Origin: Arthrobacter sp. Soil736 | GTDB taxonomy: Bacteria > Actinomycetota > Actinomycetes > Actinomycetales > Micrococcaceae | Length of the DNA stretch: 64,000 nt | Direction: 5' to 3' | Assembly (NCBI RefSeq): GCF_001428005.1 | Contig: NZ_LMSB01000012.1 | Location: 302,389-366,388, forward strand | In this document: in pieces, positions 1-9,146 of the stretch | Position numbering within the stretch: the first letter of the stretch is position 1 | How the letters are laid out: the number at the start of each line of letters is the position of its first letter | Program-made: the position numbers and the translations under genes | The notes under the pieces: model-generated | What the model was told of the DNA's origin: nothing | Database searches by the model: none | What the model saw: only the letters and a program-made list of their open reading frames with translations

Positions 1-1116
1 CGCGGGAGGGCCGCAGGCTACGACGAGAGGAATGCCTTCTTCTCCGAGGATCTCGCGGAGCTCGCCGCTGCCGGCTACCTGAAGCTTTTTGTTCCGGTGT
101 CCGACGGCGGATCGGGCTTCGGTCTCGAAGCGGCGGCCAGGTGCCAGCGGCGGCTTGCGACGGCGGCCCCGGCCACCGCGCTTGCCGTCAACATGCACCT
201 GGTCTGGACCGGGGTGGCGAGCGTCCTGGCCGCACGGGGCGACGCGTCGCTCGACTTCGTGCTGCGCGAGGCAGCCGCCGGGGAGATCTTCGCCTTCGGG
301 AACTCCGAGGCCGGCAACGACTCCGTCCTCTTCGATTCCCTGACGGAAGCGAGGCCACAGCCGGACGGCGGCTACTCGTTCACCGGCACGAAGATCTTCA
401 CGAGCCTCTCGCCGGCCTGGACCCGGCTGGGGATCTTCGGCAAGGACAGCGCTGCCCGCGGCGGCGACGGCGAACTGGTGCACGGGTTCATGGAGCGCGG
501 CGCCGCGGGGTACAGGATCCTCGATGACTGGAACACCCTGGGAATGCGCGCCAGCCAGTCCAACACCACCGTGCTGGACGGTGCCGAGGTGCCGGCGGAC
601 CGCATTTTCCGGAAACTGCCCGTGGGGCCCAACGCTGATCCGCTGATCTTCGCCATCTTCGCGTGCTTCGAGACGCTTCTGGCCGGCGTCTATGCCGGCA
701 TCGGCGAGCGCGCTCTTGTCCTGGGCGTGGAGGCTGCCAGGCGCAGGACTTCCTTCAAGTACGGGGGACGCAGCCTCGCCCAGGATCCGGACATCCGGTG
801 GAAGGTGGCGGAAGCCGCCATGGCGATGGAGGCGCTCTACCCCCAGCTCGCGGAGGTGGCCAGGGATGTTGACCAGCTGGTGGACCACGGAAGCCTGTGG
901 TTCCCCAAGCTCGTCGGACTCAAAGTGCGTGCAACGGAAACGGCGCGGACCGTGGTGGACCTGGCCATCCGGGTCTCCGGAGGCTCCAGCTACTTCCGCG
1001 GTTCCGAGCTCGAGCGGCTCTACCGTGACGTGCTCGCCGGAATGTTCCATCCCTCGGACGACGAGTCTGCGCACAACACGGTCGCGAACGCGTGGCTCGG
1101 CCCGCTCGAGGACTAG
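1..1116 (+). CDS. Acyl-CoA dehydrogenase family protein (5' end outside window)
   Basis: The reading frame is open from the first base of the window, so the N-terminus is missing; 371 residues and the stop are present. The middle segment has the FTGTKIFTS strand and the EIFAFGNSEAGND stretch expected for the FAD/substrate-binding beta domain of acyl-CoA dehydrogenases, followed by an alpha-helical C-terminal domain that ends in the family-like GGSSYFRGSELERLYRD segment. These are cytosolic FAD flavoproteins that oxidise acyl-CoA thioesters to enoyl-CoA; some relatives are monooxygenases (DszC/HpaB-like). The exact substrate cannot be told. An internal GTG at 97 is available but lies within the conserved domain, so it is not the true start. 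Confidence 0.85.
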   Translation, partial: RGRAAGYDERNAFFSEDLAELAAAGYLKLFVPVSDGGSGFGLEAAARCQRRLATAAPATALAVNMHLVWTGVASVLAARGDASLDFVLREAAAGEIFAFGNSEAGNDSVLFDSLTEARPQPDGGYSFTGTKIFTSLSPAWTRLGIFGKDSAARGGDGELVHGFMERGAAGYRILDDWNTLGMRASQSNTTVLDGAEVPADRIFRKLPVGPNADPLIFAIFACFETLLAGVYAGIGERALVLGVEAARRRTSFKYGGRSLAQDPDIRWKVAEAAMAMEALYPQLAEVARDVDQLVDHGSLWFPKLVGLKVRATETARTVVDLAIRVSGGSSYFRGSELERLYRDVLAGMFHPSDDESAHNTVANAWLGPLED

Positions 1117-1117
1117 G

Positions 1118-1351
1118 CTATACGGTGCGCTGCACCTGCGTGACCCGGCGCCGCAGCCAGAAACGCCTGCCGCCGCCCACGTACAGCCGGCTGCGCTCCA
1201 ATTCCCACTTGCCGTACTCCGAATGTTCGACCAGGCGGCGGCGTGCTTCGAGCAGTGAATCGTCAGGACTGACCGTCAGTACCAGGTACTCGTACTGCCT
1301 CACGTAGTCCCGTTCCCGCAGGACGGAGCTGGTCAGAAAATGTTCCTTCAT
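1118..1351 (-). CDS. DUF5703-like small protein
   Basis: A 77-residue basic protein beginning MKEHFLTSSV, rich in Arg, Tyr and Glu, with a central QYEYLVLTVSPDD segment that resembles the actinobacterial DUF5703 family of unknown function. The start at 1351 is preferred because upstream in-frame codons read into the neighbouring divergent gene. It converges on the acyl-CoA dehydrogenase, with its stop 2 nt from that gene's stop. No catalytic motif or membrane segment is visible. The family assignment is from memory of its sequence pattern. Confidence 0.65.
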   Translation of the reverse strand: MKEHFLTSSVLRERDYVRQYEYLVLTVSPDDSLLEARRRLVEHSEYGKWELERSRLYVGGGRRFWLRRRVTQVQRTV

Positions 1352-1378
1352 TGCTCTCCATTTTCGTCCTTTTCCCGC

Positions 1379-1384
1379 TAACGT
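1379..1384 (+). promoter_or_regulatory. -10 box of a leaderless promoter for the acidic protein
   Basis: TAACGT lies 6 nt upstream of the ATG at 1391, so transcription should begin at or next to the start codon. No ribosome-binding site is needed or seen. The same arrangement recurs at many genes in this window. Confidence 0.5.
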
Positions 1385-1390
1385 GAAGGC

Positions 1391-1660
1391 ATGAGCATCG
1401 ATCCGCGTGTCGCGCTTCAGTCCTTGACCGCCGCTTTGGAAGAACATCTTGTTGCAGCTTCAACACGCCGGGGCGATGGTGACCCCTCCGTAGAAGCCGC
1501 TTTTTTTGCAGTTGCTGATGCCTTCGAAGTCTACGAGGACGCCCTCTATGAGGCCTACAACGAAGTGACGCCGCTACAGGTGTTCGATGACGAGGAAGAC
1601 GACGAAGACGAAGACGGCGAAGTGGACGACGACGAGGACCTCGAGATCCTGGAGGACTGA
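1391..1660 (+). CDS. Small very acidic protein, function unknown
   Basis: An 89-residue protein. The N-terminal ~60 residues look helical and are followed by an acidic tail (Asp/Glu run from about residue 68). It is divergently transcribed from the DUF5703-like gene. Homologues in Arthrobacter are sometimes labelled primosomal protein, but nothing in the sequence supports a replication role. No signal peptide or membrane segment is seen. Start at 1391 is supported by a TAACGT -10 box 6 nt upstream. Function is not assigned. Confidence 0.6.
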   Translation: MSIDPRVALQSLTAALEEHLVAASTRRGDGDPSVEAAFFAVADAFEVYEDALYEAYNEVTPLQVFDDEEDDEDEDGEVDDDEDLEILED

Positions 1661-1729
1661 CCCGGTCCTGGAACTGACCAGGTCCTGAGGACTAAACGAA
1701 GTCCTGGCGCTGAGCAGATCCTGGGGGAC

Positions 1730-2665
1730 TCAGGAGCTGCTGGAGACGTCCTCGAGCGCCCGGGCAATCTCCGCGGGCAGCGGCGTCAGCTGTGAATCCA
1801 GGATCTCCTTGAGTTGCACCGGCGTCCGGGCGCCCACGACGGCGGTGGCCACGCCGTGCCGCGTGAGCAGCCAGCTGAGCGCCACATCCAGGGACGACCT
1901 GCCCAGGCCGCGGGCGGCCATGGCAACGGCCTCCACGACGCGCGACGCCGGCTGTTCCAGGTACGGTTCCACATAGGTGGCAAACCTGGTTCCGGCAGCC
2001 CGTGAGTCGGCGGGGACATGCCCGCGGTACTTCCCGGTCAGGACGCCGCGCCCCAGCGGGGCCCAGGCCATCAGCCCGAGCCCGGCATCCTCGACCGCGG
2101 GGATCAGCTCGGCCTCGGCATTCCTGCGCACCAGCGAATACTCCGACTGGTTGGCCACGAGCGGGAACCCCGCCACGGCCGCGGCCTTGGCAGTCTGCCA
2201 GCCGTTGTAGTTGGAGATGCCCGCATAGCGGGCACGGCCGCTGCGGACCGCGAACTCCAGCGCCGAAAGGGTCTCATCCAGGGGAACATTGGGGTCCCAC
2301 GCCTGGGCGAACCAGATGTCGACATAGTCCGTCCCCAGCCGGGCGAGGCTGGCGTCGAGCCCGGAGAGCATCGCGTTCCGCGAAGCGTCCACTTTCTGCC
2401 GTCCGTCCGACGGCGACACACCCGCTTTGGTGGAGATGACCACTTCCGTGCGGGAGACGACGTCGCCGAGCAAGGCACCCAGCAAGGCTTCCGCCTGCCC
2501 GTCCGAGTATGAGGCCGCTGTATCAACGAGCGTGCCGCCCGCATCCACGAAAGTCCGCAGCAGTTCCGAGGCATCCTGGTCATCCGTTTCGCGGGCCCAT
2601 GTCATGGTGCCGAGGGACAGGGCCGATGATCGTAGCCCGCTGTTGCCGATGTAACGCTGCTGCAT
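1730..2665 (-). CDS. Aldo/keto reductase with altered catalytic position
   Basis: A 311-residue NADPH-dependent reductase of the aldo/keto reductase (TIM-barrel) superfamily. The N-terminus MQQRYIGNSGLRSSALSLG is typical. The catalytic Asp and Tyr are seen in VDTAASYSDG and the Lys in VISTKAG. The position normally held by the active-site His (consensus Y-x-D-x-x-x-x-H-x-W-D) reads YVDIWFAQAWD, so the His is a Gln. The C-terminal half has the SNYNGWQ and GARTPVQL cofactor-binding segments. It is transcribed alone, divergent from uppP. Substrate unknown. The substitution suggests changed chemistry or pH dependence. Confidence 0.88.
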   Translation of the reverse strand: MQQRYIGNSGLRSSALSLGTMTWARETDDQDASELLRTFVDAGGTLVDTAASYSDGQAEALLGALLGDVVSRTEVVISTKAGVSPSDGRQKVDASRNAMLSGLDASLARLGTDYVDIWFAQAWDPNVPLDETLSALEFAVRSGRARYAGISNYNGWQTAKAAAVAGFPLVANQSEYSLVRRNAEAELIPAVEDAGLGLMAWAPLGRGVLTGKYRGHVPADSRAAGTRFATYVEPYLEQPASRVVEAVAMAARGLGRSSLDVALSWLLTRHGVATAVVGARTPVQLKEILDSQLTPLPAEIARALEDVSSSS

Positions 2666-2703
2666 AGCAGCAAGCTTACGGGGAAACCACCAGCAACATG
2701 ACG

Positions 2704-2709
2704 TAGGGT
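2704..2709 (+). promoter_or_regulatory. -10 box of a leaderless uppP promoter
   Basis: TAGGGT lies 6 nt before the GTG at 2716, the recurrent leaderless arrangement of this window; it supports the GTG as the true start. Confidence 0.5.
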
Positions 2710-2715
2710 CTTAGC

Positions 2716-3549
2716 GTGAACTGGATTGAAGCGGCCCTGCTGGGTCTTGTGCAGGGACTGACCGAATTCCTCCCTATTTCATCAAGCGCCCACCTCAGGA
2801 TCGTGGGGTCCTTCCTGCCGAATGCGGCGGACCCCGGGGCAGCCTTCACGGCGATCACCCAACTCGGTACCGAAACGGCAGTGATCGTCTACTTCTGGCG
2901 CGACATTGTCCGCATCGTCAAGGCCTGGTCCGGATCCCTGGCGGGGCGCGTGTCCCGCCAGGACCCCGACGCGCGGATGGGTTGGCTTGTGATCCTTGGC
3001 AGCCTGCCGATCATCGTCCTGGGCCTGCTGTTCCAGGACCAGATCGAATCCGTGCTGCGCAGCCTGTGGATCGTGGCCACCACCCTCATTGTGTTCGGCC
3101 TTATCCTGGCGGTGGCGGACGCGGTCGGAAAGCAGAAACGGGACCTGACACACCTGACGTACAAACACGGCATCCTGTACGGATTTGCCCAGGCGATGGC
3201 CCTGATTCCCGGCGTGTCCCGCTCCGGCGGCACCATCACGGCCGGCCTCCTCATGGGTTACACACGGGAGGCCGCTGCCCGGTACTCATTCCTTCTGGCC
3301 ATTCCCGCCGTGTTCGGCAGCGGCCTCTACCAGCTGTTCAAAGTGGTGTCCAAGGACGGAGTCAGCGGACCCTACGGCCTGCCCGAGACGGCCCTGGCCA
3401 CGCTCATTGCCTTCGCTGTCGGATACGTCATCATCGGCTGGTTCCTGAAGTTCATTTCCACGCGCAGCTACCAGCTGTTTGTCTGGTACCGCATCTTTCT
3501 CGGTCTGGCGCTGTACCTGCTGCTCGGTTTCAATGTCATCAGCGCGTAG
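2716..3549 (+). CDS. uppP: Undecaprenyl-diphosphate phosphatase
   Basis: A 277-residue integral membrane protein (BacA/UppP family) that dephosphorylates undecaprenyl diphosphate to recycle the lipid carrier of peptidoglycan synthesis. The two signature segments are present: [13 protein letters not shown] near residue 16-28 (acidic Glu plus Ser-rich loop) and [10 protein letters not shown] around residue 167-176, which carries the catalytic Ser/Arg. About seven to eight hydrophobic segments follow. Length matches the family. GTG start with no ribosome-binding site fits a leaderless transcript. mshC follows 15 nt downstream with its own -10 box. Confidence 0.95.
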   Translation: MNWIEAALLGLVQGLTEFLPISSSAHLRIVGSFLPNAADPGAAFTAITQLGTETAVIVYFWRDIVRIVKAWSGSLAGRVSRQDPDARMGWLVILGSLPIIVLGLLFQDQIESVLRSLWIVATTLIVFGLILAVADAVGKQKRDLTHLTYKHGILYGFAQAMALIPGVSRSGGTITAGLLMGYTREAAARYSFLLAIPAVFGSGLYQLFKVVSKDGVSGPYGLPETALATLIAFAVGYVIIGWFLKFISTRSYQLFVWYRIFLGLALYLLLGFNVISA

Positions 3550-3552
3550 CAC

Positions 3553-3558
3553 TAGGCT
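3553..3558 (+). promoter_or_regulatory. -10 box of a leaderless mshC promoter
   Basis: TAGGCT ends 6 nt before the GTG at 3565, consistent with leaderless expression independent of uppP. Confidence 0.5.
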
Positions 3559-3564
3559 TGGGCT

Positions 3565-4842
3565 GTGAAGTCCTGGATATCCCGCCCCGTTCCTGAACTG
3601 CCGGGCACAATGCCCGCCCTCCGGCTCTACGACACGGTCGCCGGCGGCGTCGTGACACTCCAGGCCGACGGCGAGCAGTCGATGTACGTCTGCGGCATCA
3701 CCCCGTATGACGCCACCCATATGGGTCACGCTGCCAGCTACGTCGCCTTCGACCTGCTGAACCGGGCCTGGCGGGACGGCGGCCAGCGGGTTTCCTACGT
3801 CCAGAACGTCACGGACGTCGATGACCCGCTGCTTGAACGCGCGGCCGCAACCGGCGTTGACTGGCGCGAACTCGCGGCCAGCCAGATTGAGCTGTTCCAG
3901 ACCGACATGGAAGCGCTGAACGTGCTGGCACCCGACCACTACGTCGGCGCTGTCGAGTCGATGCCGCTGATCGTCCCCGCCATCGAGCATCTCCTCCAGG
4001 ACGGACTGGCGTACCGTGTCACCGGAACCCCGGGCGAGCCTGACGGGGACGTATATTACGACGTCGAGGCGGCCGGCAAGCATGCCGTCACCGTCGACGC
4101 CTGGACGCTGGGCGCGGTTTCCGGCCTGCCGGAGTCCGAGATGCTTGAGCTGTTCGCGGAGCGCGGCGGCGATCCCGGCCGTGCCGGCAAGCGCCAGGCC
4201 CTGGATCCTCTCCTTTGGCGCGTTGCGCGCGACGGCGAACCCCGCTGGGATGGCGGGCAGCTGGGGGAGGGGCGGCCCGGCTGGCACATCGAGTGCACGG
4301 TGATAGCCCAGAGGTACCTTCCGGCGCCGTTTACGGTGCAGGGCGGCGGCTCAGACCTCGTCTTCCCGCACCACGAAATGGGCGCCGGCCATGCCTACTC
4401 ACTGTCCGGAGTGCCTTTGGCGGAGCACTTTGCCCATGCCGGAATGGTTGGCCTGGACGGCGAAAAGATGAGCAAGTCCAAGGGCAACCTCGTCCTGGTG
4501 TCGAAGCTGCGGGCCGCAGGAGAGGAACCGGCAGCCATCCGGCTGGCCATCCTGGCACACCATTACCGCTCGGACTGGTCCTGGACGGCCGAAGGATTTG
4601 CGGAGGCCAAGGAACGGCTCGGACACTGGCGCGCGGCGCTGGCAGCGGCGCCCGCCGGGTCGGCAGCAGCCCTTATAACGGACATGCGCGCGGCGCTGTC
4701 CGACGACCTTGACGCGCCCGCTGCCCTGGCAGCCGTGGACAGCTGGGCAGCGCTGGCGCTGGCAGGCGGGGATGCGGCGTCGGCCGCGGACCGGGCACTG
4801 GTGAGTGATGCCGTCAACTCGCTGCTCGGCGTCGAGCTCTAA
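3565..4842 (+). CDS. mshC: L-cysteine:GlcN-Ins ligase (mycothiol biosynthesis)
   Basis: A 425-residue cysteinyl-tRNA-synthetase-like enzyme. MshC joins cysteine to GlcN-inositol with ATP in the fourth step of mycothiol synthesis; mycothiol is the main thiol of actinobacteria. The HIGH-type motif appears as THMGHA (about residue 51-56), the KMSKS loop as [10 protein letters not shown] (about 299-308), and zinc-ligand Cys/His are in [10 protein letters not shown] and HIECTV. It lacks the C-terminal anticodon-binding domain of CysS, which separates it from the tRNA synthetase. The start [13 protein letters not shown] matches the family N-terminus. Confidence 0.95.
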   Translation: MKSWISRPVPELPGTMPALRLYDTVAGGVVTLQADGEQSMYVCGITPYDATHMGHAASYVAFDLLNRAWRDGGQRVSYVQNVTDVDDPLLERAAATGVDWRELAASQIELFQTDMEALNVLAPDHYVGAVESMPLIVPAIEHLLQDGLAYRVTGTPGEPDGDVYYDVEAAGKHAVTVDAWTLGAVSGLPESEMLELFAERGGDPGRAGKRQALDPLLWRVARDGEPRWDGGQLGEGRPGWHIECTVIAQRYLPAPFTVQGGGSDLVFPHHEMGAGHAYSLSGVPLAEHFAHAGMVGLDGEKMSKSKGNLVLVSKLRAAGEEPAAIRLAILAHHYRSDWSWTAEGFAEAKERLGHWRAALAAAPAGSAAALITDMRAALSDDLDAPAALAAVDSWAALALAGGDAASAADRALVSDAVNSLLGVEL

Positions 4843-4895
4843 GGCGAAACCCGCGGCGCGGCCGCATCAAGCGGAATGACCTGCCGCGCGGGGCC

Positions 4896-5804
4896 CTAAG
4901 GCTTGTCCTTACCCCTGCGCTTGAGGTAGCGCTCGAATTCCCGGGCAATGGACTCGCCGCTGGCCTCGGGAAGGTCGGCGGTGTCTTTCGCTTCCTCCAA
5001 CTGCCGCACATATGCCGCGATTTCCGGGTCTTCGGTGGCCAGCTCGTTGACGCCGCGTTCCCAGGCATCGGACTCCTCGGCCAGCTCATGGGTATCGAGC
5101 GGTACCTGCAGCAGTTCCTCGATGCGGTGCAGGAGGGCGAGCTGGGCCTTGGGCGACGGAGCCTGCGCCACATAGTGGGGCACCGCAGCCCAGAGGGACA
5201 CGGTGGGAATGCCCGCAAGAAGGGACACCTCGGAGAGGACGCCCACGATGCCCACCGGCCCTTCGTACTGCGAGGCTTCCAGGTTCAGCCGCTCGCGCAG
5301 GGCGCTGTCGTCCGTTGATGTGCTGACCGGGATGGGCCGGCTGTGCGGCACATCCGCGAGCAGTGCCCCCACCAGGATCACGTAGTCCACGTGGAGGGCT
5401 TCGGCATGAACCAGCAGCTCTGCCGTATAGGCCCGCCATTTATACGACGGTTCGGTTCCCTGGATGAAAATCACGTCCACGTTCGTCCCGGGGGCGCTGG
5501 CCTTGTAGATCCGGGTGGACGGCCACTTGATCTTCCGTTCGCCGGAAGCCGTGCGCCGGACTGTGGGCCGCGTGAACTGGAAGTCGTAGTACTCGTCGGC
5601 ATCAATGGATCCGACCTTCTTGCCGCCCCAGAGCTTATTCAGATAGCGCAGTGCATCGCTGGCGGCTTCCCCGGCGTCGTTCCAGCCCTCGAAGGCAGCC
5701 AGCATCACCGTGATGCGCTGGCCCTCGGGAACAGGCTGCAGCAGCTGCTCCGTCTCGGGCGCGTCGCCCGATTCGGTGGTGTCTCCGTCGTCGAAGCTAT
5801 TCAT
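4896..5804 (-). CDS. PAC2 family protein
   Basis: A 302-residue soluble protein of the PAC2 (proteasome assembly chaperone 2-like) family, common in actinobacteria next to mshC. Family features: the N-terminal FEGWNDAGEAASDALRYL segment, the GTEPSYKWRAYTAELL strand-helix and the ALLADVPHSRP loop, then VGIVGVLSE and SLWAAVPHYV. The last ~70 residues form a charged helical tail. The biochemical role is unknown; relation to the proteasome is by fold only. A -10-like TAGGGT (minus strand, 5811-5816) lies 6 nt before the ATG. Convergent with mshC. Confidence 0.88.
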   Translation of the reverse strand: MNSFDDGDTTESGDAPETEQLLQPVPEGQRITVMLAAFEGWNDAGEAASDALRYLNKLWGGKKVGSIDADEYYDFQFTRPTVRRTASGERKIKWPSTRIYKASAPGTNVDVIFIQGTEPSYKWRAYTAELLVHAEALHVDYVILVGALLADVPHSRPIPVSTSTDDSALRERLNLEASQYEGPVGIVGVLSEVSLLAGIPTVSLWAAVPHYVAQAPSPKAQLALLHRIEELLQVPLDTHELAEESDAWERGVNELATEDPEIAAYVRQLEEAKDTADLPEASGESIAREFERYLKRRGKDKP

Positions 5805-5810
5805 CCCTTC

Positions 5811-5816
5811 ACCCTA
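5811..5816 (-). promoter_or_regulatory. -10 box of a leaderless promoter for the PAC2 gene
   Basis: On the minus strand TAGGGT sits 6 nt before the ATG at 5804. A GAAGGG between them could also act as a weak ribosome-binding site. Confidence 0.45.
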
Positions 5817-5953
5817 CGTCCACAACCGTTCCCGATGCATTCAATGAACCGCCACAGATCCAGACAAGGGCCCGGGACGCAGCACAGTCCCGCAGATATT
5901 CGCCGAGGGCGTAGGCCGGGGCCCGTCGGGGAAAGCGCAGTGTAGTGGCCCCG

Positions 5954-5959
5954 TAGACT
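5954..5959 (+). promoter_or_regulatory. -10 box of a leaderless promoter for the HAD gene
   Basis: TAGACT ends 7 nt before the ATG at 5967. Confidence 0.5.
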
Positions 5960-5966
5960 GGGGACC

Positions 5967-6695
5967 ATGCAATCTTCTGCCGCACAGCCCCTGCTCAAAG
6001 CCGTTTTATGGGACATGGACGGCACCATCGTCGACACCGAACCCTACTGGATTGAGGCCGAACACGGTCTCGTTGAGGCGCATGGCGGAACCTGGTCCCA
6101 TGGGCAGGCCATGCAGCTCGTGGGCCAATCGCTGGTCCATTCAGCCGGCATCCTCCAGCGTGCCGGCGTGCAGCTGGAAGTCCGGGAAATCATCGATACG
6201 CTTACCGCGCAGGTCATCAGCCGGGTGCGGAACCACGTCCCGTGGCGGCCAGGTGCCCGCGAGCTGCTCGATGAACTTTTCACCGCCGGCGTGCGTTGTG
6301 CCCTTGTGACCATGTCAGAGACACCACTGGCCCGGGAGATCGTTGCGAGCCTTCCGCGGCCCTACTTCGAGTTCCTGGTCACCGGCGACACCGTCACGCA
6401 GGGCAAACCGCACCCCGAGGCGTATCTCAAGGCCGTGGAGCTGCTGCAGCGGCAAGACCCTGGACTCACGGCGGCACACTGCGTGGCGCTCGAGGACTCA
6501 GCCCCCGGCGCCGCGGCGGCCATAGCGTCCGGAGCGGTGACAGTCGCAATTCCGCACATCGTGCCGCTGCCCGAAGATCCGCGCCGGGCCATGTGGGATT
6601 CCCTGGAAAACCGCACCGTCGCGGACCTTGAGGAGCTGGTCGCGTTTCGGCACGGGTCCCGTGCGCATGCCTCCACGCTGAACAGCGTCAACTAA
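5967..6695 (+). CDS. HAD-superfamily phosphatase (beta-phosphoglucomutase-like)
   Basis: A 242-residue HAD hydrolase. Motif I is WDMDGTIVDTEP (residues ~15-26; nucleophile and acid/base Asp), motif II is the Thr in LVTMSET, motif III Lys is in TQGKPHPEAYL and motif IV is ALEDSAPGAAAA. A helical cap domain lies between motifs I and II, as in subfamily IA (Gph/beta-PGM type). Substrate is a small phosphorylated metabolite that cannot be named. The downstream M50 protease begins 12 nt after the stop, so the two may be co-transcribed. Confidence 0.9.
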   Translation: MQSSAAQPLLKAVLWDMDGTIVDTEPYWIEAEHGLVEAHGGTWSHGQAMQLVGQSLVHSAGILQRAGVQLEVREIIDTLTAQVISRVRNHVPWRPGARELLDELFTAGVRCALVTMSETPLAREIVASLPRPYFEFLVTGDTVTQGKPHPEAYLKAVELLQRQDPGLTAAHCVALEDSAPGAAAAIASGAVTVAIPHIVPLPEDPRRAMWDSLENRTVADLEELVAFRHGSRAHASTLNSVN

Positions 6696-6707
6696 GGAGC
6701 GTGGCAC

Positions 6708-7895
6708 GTGTCTGATCCCGCATCAACCGGACAGCGGCCGCGGCGCCGCGGCCTCGGCGAGGGCATCCCGCTGGGCAGAATTGCCGGCGTTCCGGTCATC
6801 CTTGCCTATTCCTGGTTTGTCATTGCTGCGTTCACGGTGGCCGCCTACGGCCCCGTGCTGGCGTTAAGAAACCCCGCCTTGGGCGCCGGAGCGTACTATG
6901 TGGCTTTCGCCTACGCCCTGCTGCTGCTGGTCTCGGTGCTGGTCCATGAGCTGGCCCACGCCCTGACGGCAAAGATGTACGGCTGGCCAAGCGAGAAGAT
7001 CGTCCTCAACCTCTGGGGCGGCCACACCCAGTTCGAGAGCTTCACGGCCACCCCCGGGCGTTCCGTGCTCGTGGCGTTGGCAGGCCCGGCCGCGAACTTC
7101 GCGCTGGCTGGTGCGACCTGGCTGGTGGTCTCTTCCGTCCACCCGACCGGCGTGGCGGACATCCTCACCAACATCTTCCTCTGGGCCAACCTCGTGATCG
7201 GCATTTTCAATGTGCTGCCCGGGCTGCCCCTGGACGGCGGCAGGCTGGTGGAATCCGCCGTCTGGAAGGTCACCGGCAGCCATGCCAAGGGCACCATTGC
7301 CGCGGGCTGGGGTGGGCGCATCATTGTCATCGCCCTGGCCCTGTGGTTCGTTGCCCTTCCCCTGCTCCGCGGAGGCGACCCCGACACCAGCACTCTGCTC
7401 ATCACCGTGCTGGTGTGCGGATTCCTCTGGATGGGCGCTTCCGGCTCCATCCAGCAGGGCCGCCTGCGCAGCAGGCTGCACCTCGTAAGCGCCGCAGCGC
7501 TGGCTGAACCGGCGGTCGGGCTTCCCGAATCGGCGACCGTTGCCGACGTCCTGCAGGTGACGGCGGGTGGCGGGCCCGCCGTCGTACTCTATGCACCGGA
7601 CGGCAGGCCCACCAGCGTGGTTGACCCGGTGGCGCTGGCGGCGGTTCCGGCGTCGGCGGCGTCCGCCACGCCGGCCAGCGCCGTAGCCCCCGTCCTCGGG
7701 GCCGGGGCATATGTGCCGGAATGGTCCAAGGGCCAGGAGCTGCTCCAGTACCTCGCCCAGCTGGAGGGCCACGACTATGCGGTGATTGACCACAATGGCC
7801 GGGTGACAGGTCTCCTGCGTCAGTCCGCGGTGGTGACGGTCATTACAGGCAAGGCGTCCCGTGAAAACACACGGCCGCAGGACCAGAACCGGTAG
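6708..7895 (+). CDS. Site-2-type M50 membrane metalloprotease with CBS region
   Basis: A 395-residue intramembrane zinc protease of the S2P/M50 family. The zinc-binding HEXXH motif is HELAH in VLVHELAHALTAKMYG (about residue 82), and the second metal-ligand motif is GLPLDGGRLVES (about residue 170). Five to six hydrophobic segments span residues 20-260, followed by a cytosolic region with CBS-like repeats (VADVLQVTAGGGPAVVLY and DYAVIDHNGRVTGLL). Such proteins cleave membrane-bound substrates. GTG start at 6708 is preceded by AAGGAG. Physiological substrate unknown. Confidence 0.9.
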   Translation: MSDPASTGQRPRRRGLGEGIPLGRIAGVPVILAYSWFVIAAFTVAAYGPVLALRNPALGAGAYYVAFAYALLLLVSVLVHELAHALTAKMYGWPSEKIVLNLWGGHTQFESFTATPGRSVLVALAGPAANFALAGATWLVVSSVHPTGVADILTNIFLWANLVIGIFNVLPGLPLDGGRLVESAVWKVTGSHAKGTIAAGWGGRIIVIALALWFVALPLLRGGDPDTSTLLITVLVCGFLWMGASGSIQQGRLRSRLHLVSAAALAEPAVGLPESATVADVLQVTAGGGPAVVLYAPDGRPTSVVDPVALAAVPASAASATPASAVAPVLGAGAYVPEWSKGQELLQYLAQLEGHDYAVIDHNGRVTGLLRQSAVVTVITGKASRENTRPQDQNR

Positions 7896-7996
7896 AGTTA
7901 CGTGCCGGTCGTGAAATCGGCAGCCGAGACACGGCGCACCCCTGCCGCACCGTTACGGGGCACGGCAACACAGCTTTACAGGAGCGAGGAATATTC

Positions 7997-9064
7997 ATGA
8001 GCAGCGAATCTGCCGCCAACGGGACCAGCACTGGCCAATACGACGCCGGAGCAGCCGGGACGGGGGATCAGCCGGTCGGCGCTGCCCGGCGGCGGGGCCC
8101 CTTCCGCGAGGGTGAACGCGTCCAGCTGACGGACGAGCGCGGGCGCATGAATACGATCAGCCTTGAAGCCGGCGGAGCTTTCCACACCCACCGCGGGTTC
8201 CTCAACCACGACGAAATCATCGGCAAGGTTGACGGCTCCGTGGTGGTCAACAATGTGGGGCAGCAGTACCAGACCCTGCGCCCCCTGCTGTCCGACTTCG
8301 TCCTGTCCATGCCCCGCGGTGCCGCCGTGGTCTACCCCAAGGATGCCGGCCAGATCGTCACCATGGCGGACATCTTCCCCGGCGCCAGGGTGGTGGAAGC
8401 GGGCGTAGGATCCGGTGCGCTCTCCATCTCGCTGCTCCGCGCGGTAGGCGACCACGGCTACCTTCACTCCTTCGAACGCCGCGAGGAATTCGCCGCGATC
8501 GCCCGCGGCAACGTGGAAACCATCTTCGGCGGCCCGCACCCGGCCTGGAAAATCTCGCTCGGAGATTTCCAGGAGGAAGTGGTCCGCAGCGAAGAACCCG
8601 GATCGATCGACCGCGTGGTGCTGGACATGCTGGCCCCCTGGGAGTGCCTCGACGCCGTGGCCACGGTCCTCGCTCCGGGCGGCGTCTGGATCAACTACGT
8701 CGCCACCGTCACCCAGCTCTCGCGCACGGCCGAGGCCATCCGCGCGGACGGCCGCTTCACCGAACCGGATGCTTGGGAATCCATGGTCCGCGGCTGGCAC
8801 CTTGAGGGCCTCGCGGTGCGTCCCGACCACAGGATGGTGGCGCACACCGGCTTCCTGCTGGTGACCCGCCGGCTCGCCGACGGTGTCACCGGAATCTCCG
8901 TGAAGCGGCGCCCATCCAAAACGGACTTCAACGAGGAGGACGTCAACGCCTGGACTCCAGGCGCAGTGGGCGAACGCCTGGTTTCCGACAAGAAACTGCG
9001 GCGCGCGGCGCGGGACGCCATCGCGGGCACCAACGTCAAGGACGATCCGGAGATCACAAACTAG
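7997..9064 (+). CDS. trmI: tRNA (adenine-N1-)-methyltransferase TrmI
   Basis: A 355-residue class I SAM methyltransferase of the TrmI family, which methylates A58 in the T-loop of tRNA. The cofactor site is VVEAGVGSGALSISLLRAVG (about residue 131-150), with the acidic DMLAPWECLDA motif (about residue 210). The N-terminal ~30 residues are a low-complexity Gly/Ala extension, then a small beta domain (RGPFREGERVQLTD). AGGAGCGAGGA precedes the ATG. It sits directly upstream of the proteasome ATPase, its usual neighbour in actinobacteria. Confidence 0.93.
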   Translation: MSSESAANGTSTGQYDAGAAGTGDQPVGAARRRGPFREGERVQLTDERGRMNTISLEAGGAFHTHRGFLNHDEIIGKVDGSVVVNNVGQQYQTLRPLLSDFVLSMPRGAAVVYPKDAGQIVTMADIFPGARVVEAGVGSGALSISLLRAVGDHGYLHSFERREEFAAIARGNVETIFGGPHPAWKISLGDFQEEVVRSEEPGSIDRVVLDMLAPWECLDAVATVLAPGGVWINYVATVTQLSRTAEAIRADGRFTEPDAWESMVRGWHLEGLAVRPDHRMVAHTGFLLVTRRLADGVTGISVKRRPSKTDFNEEDVNAWTPGAVGERLVSDKKLRRAARDAIAGTNVKDDPEITN

Positions 9065-9146
9065 TCCGTATTTCGGATGTCTTCAGCAGTACCCGCCGAC
9101 TTGGGGCTATGGTCTTAAGAGAAGCGCAGGAAGGGGCTGATGCATC

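Noticed and set aside
1661..1735. Run of GGTCCTG-like short direct repeats after the acidic protein gene
   Set aside because: Too short and degenerate to be called a repeat array or terminator with confidence.
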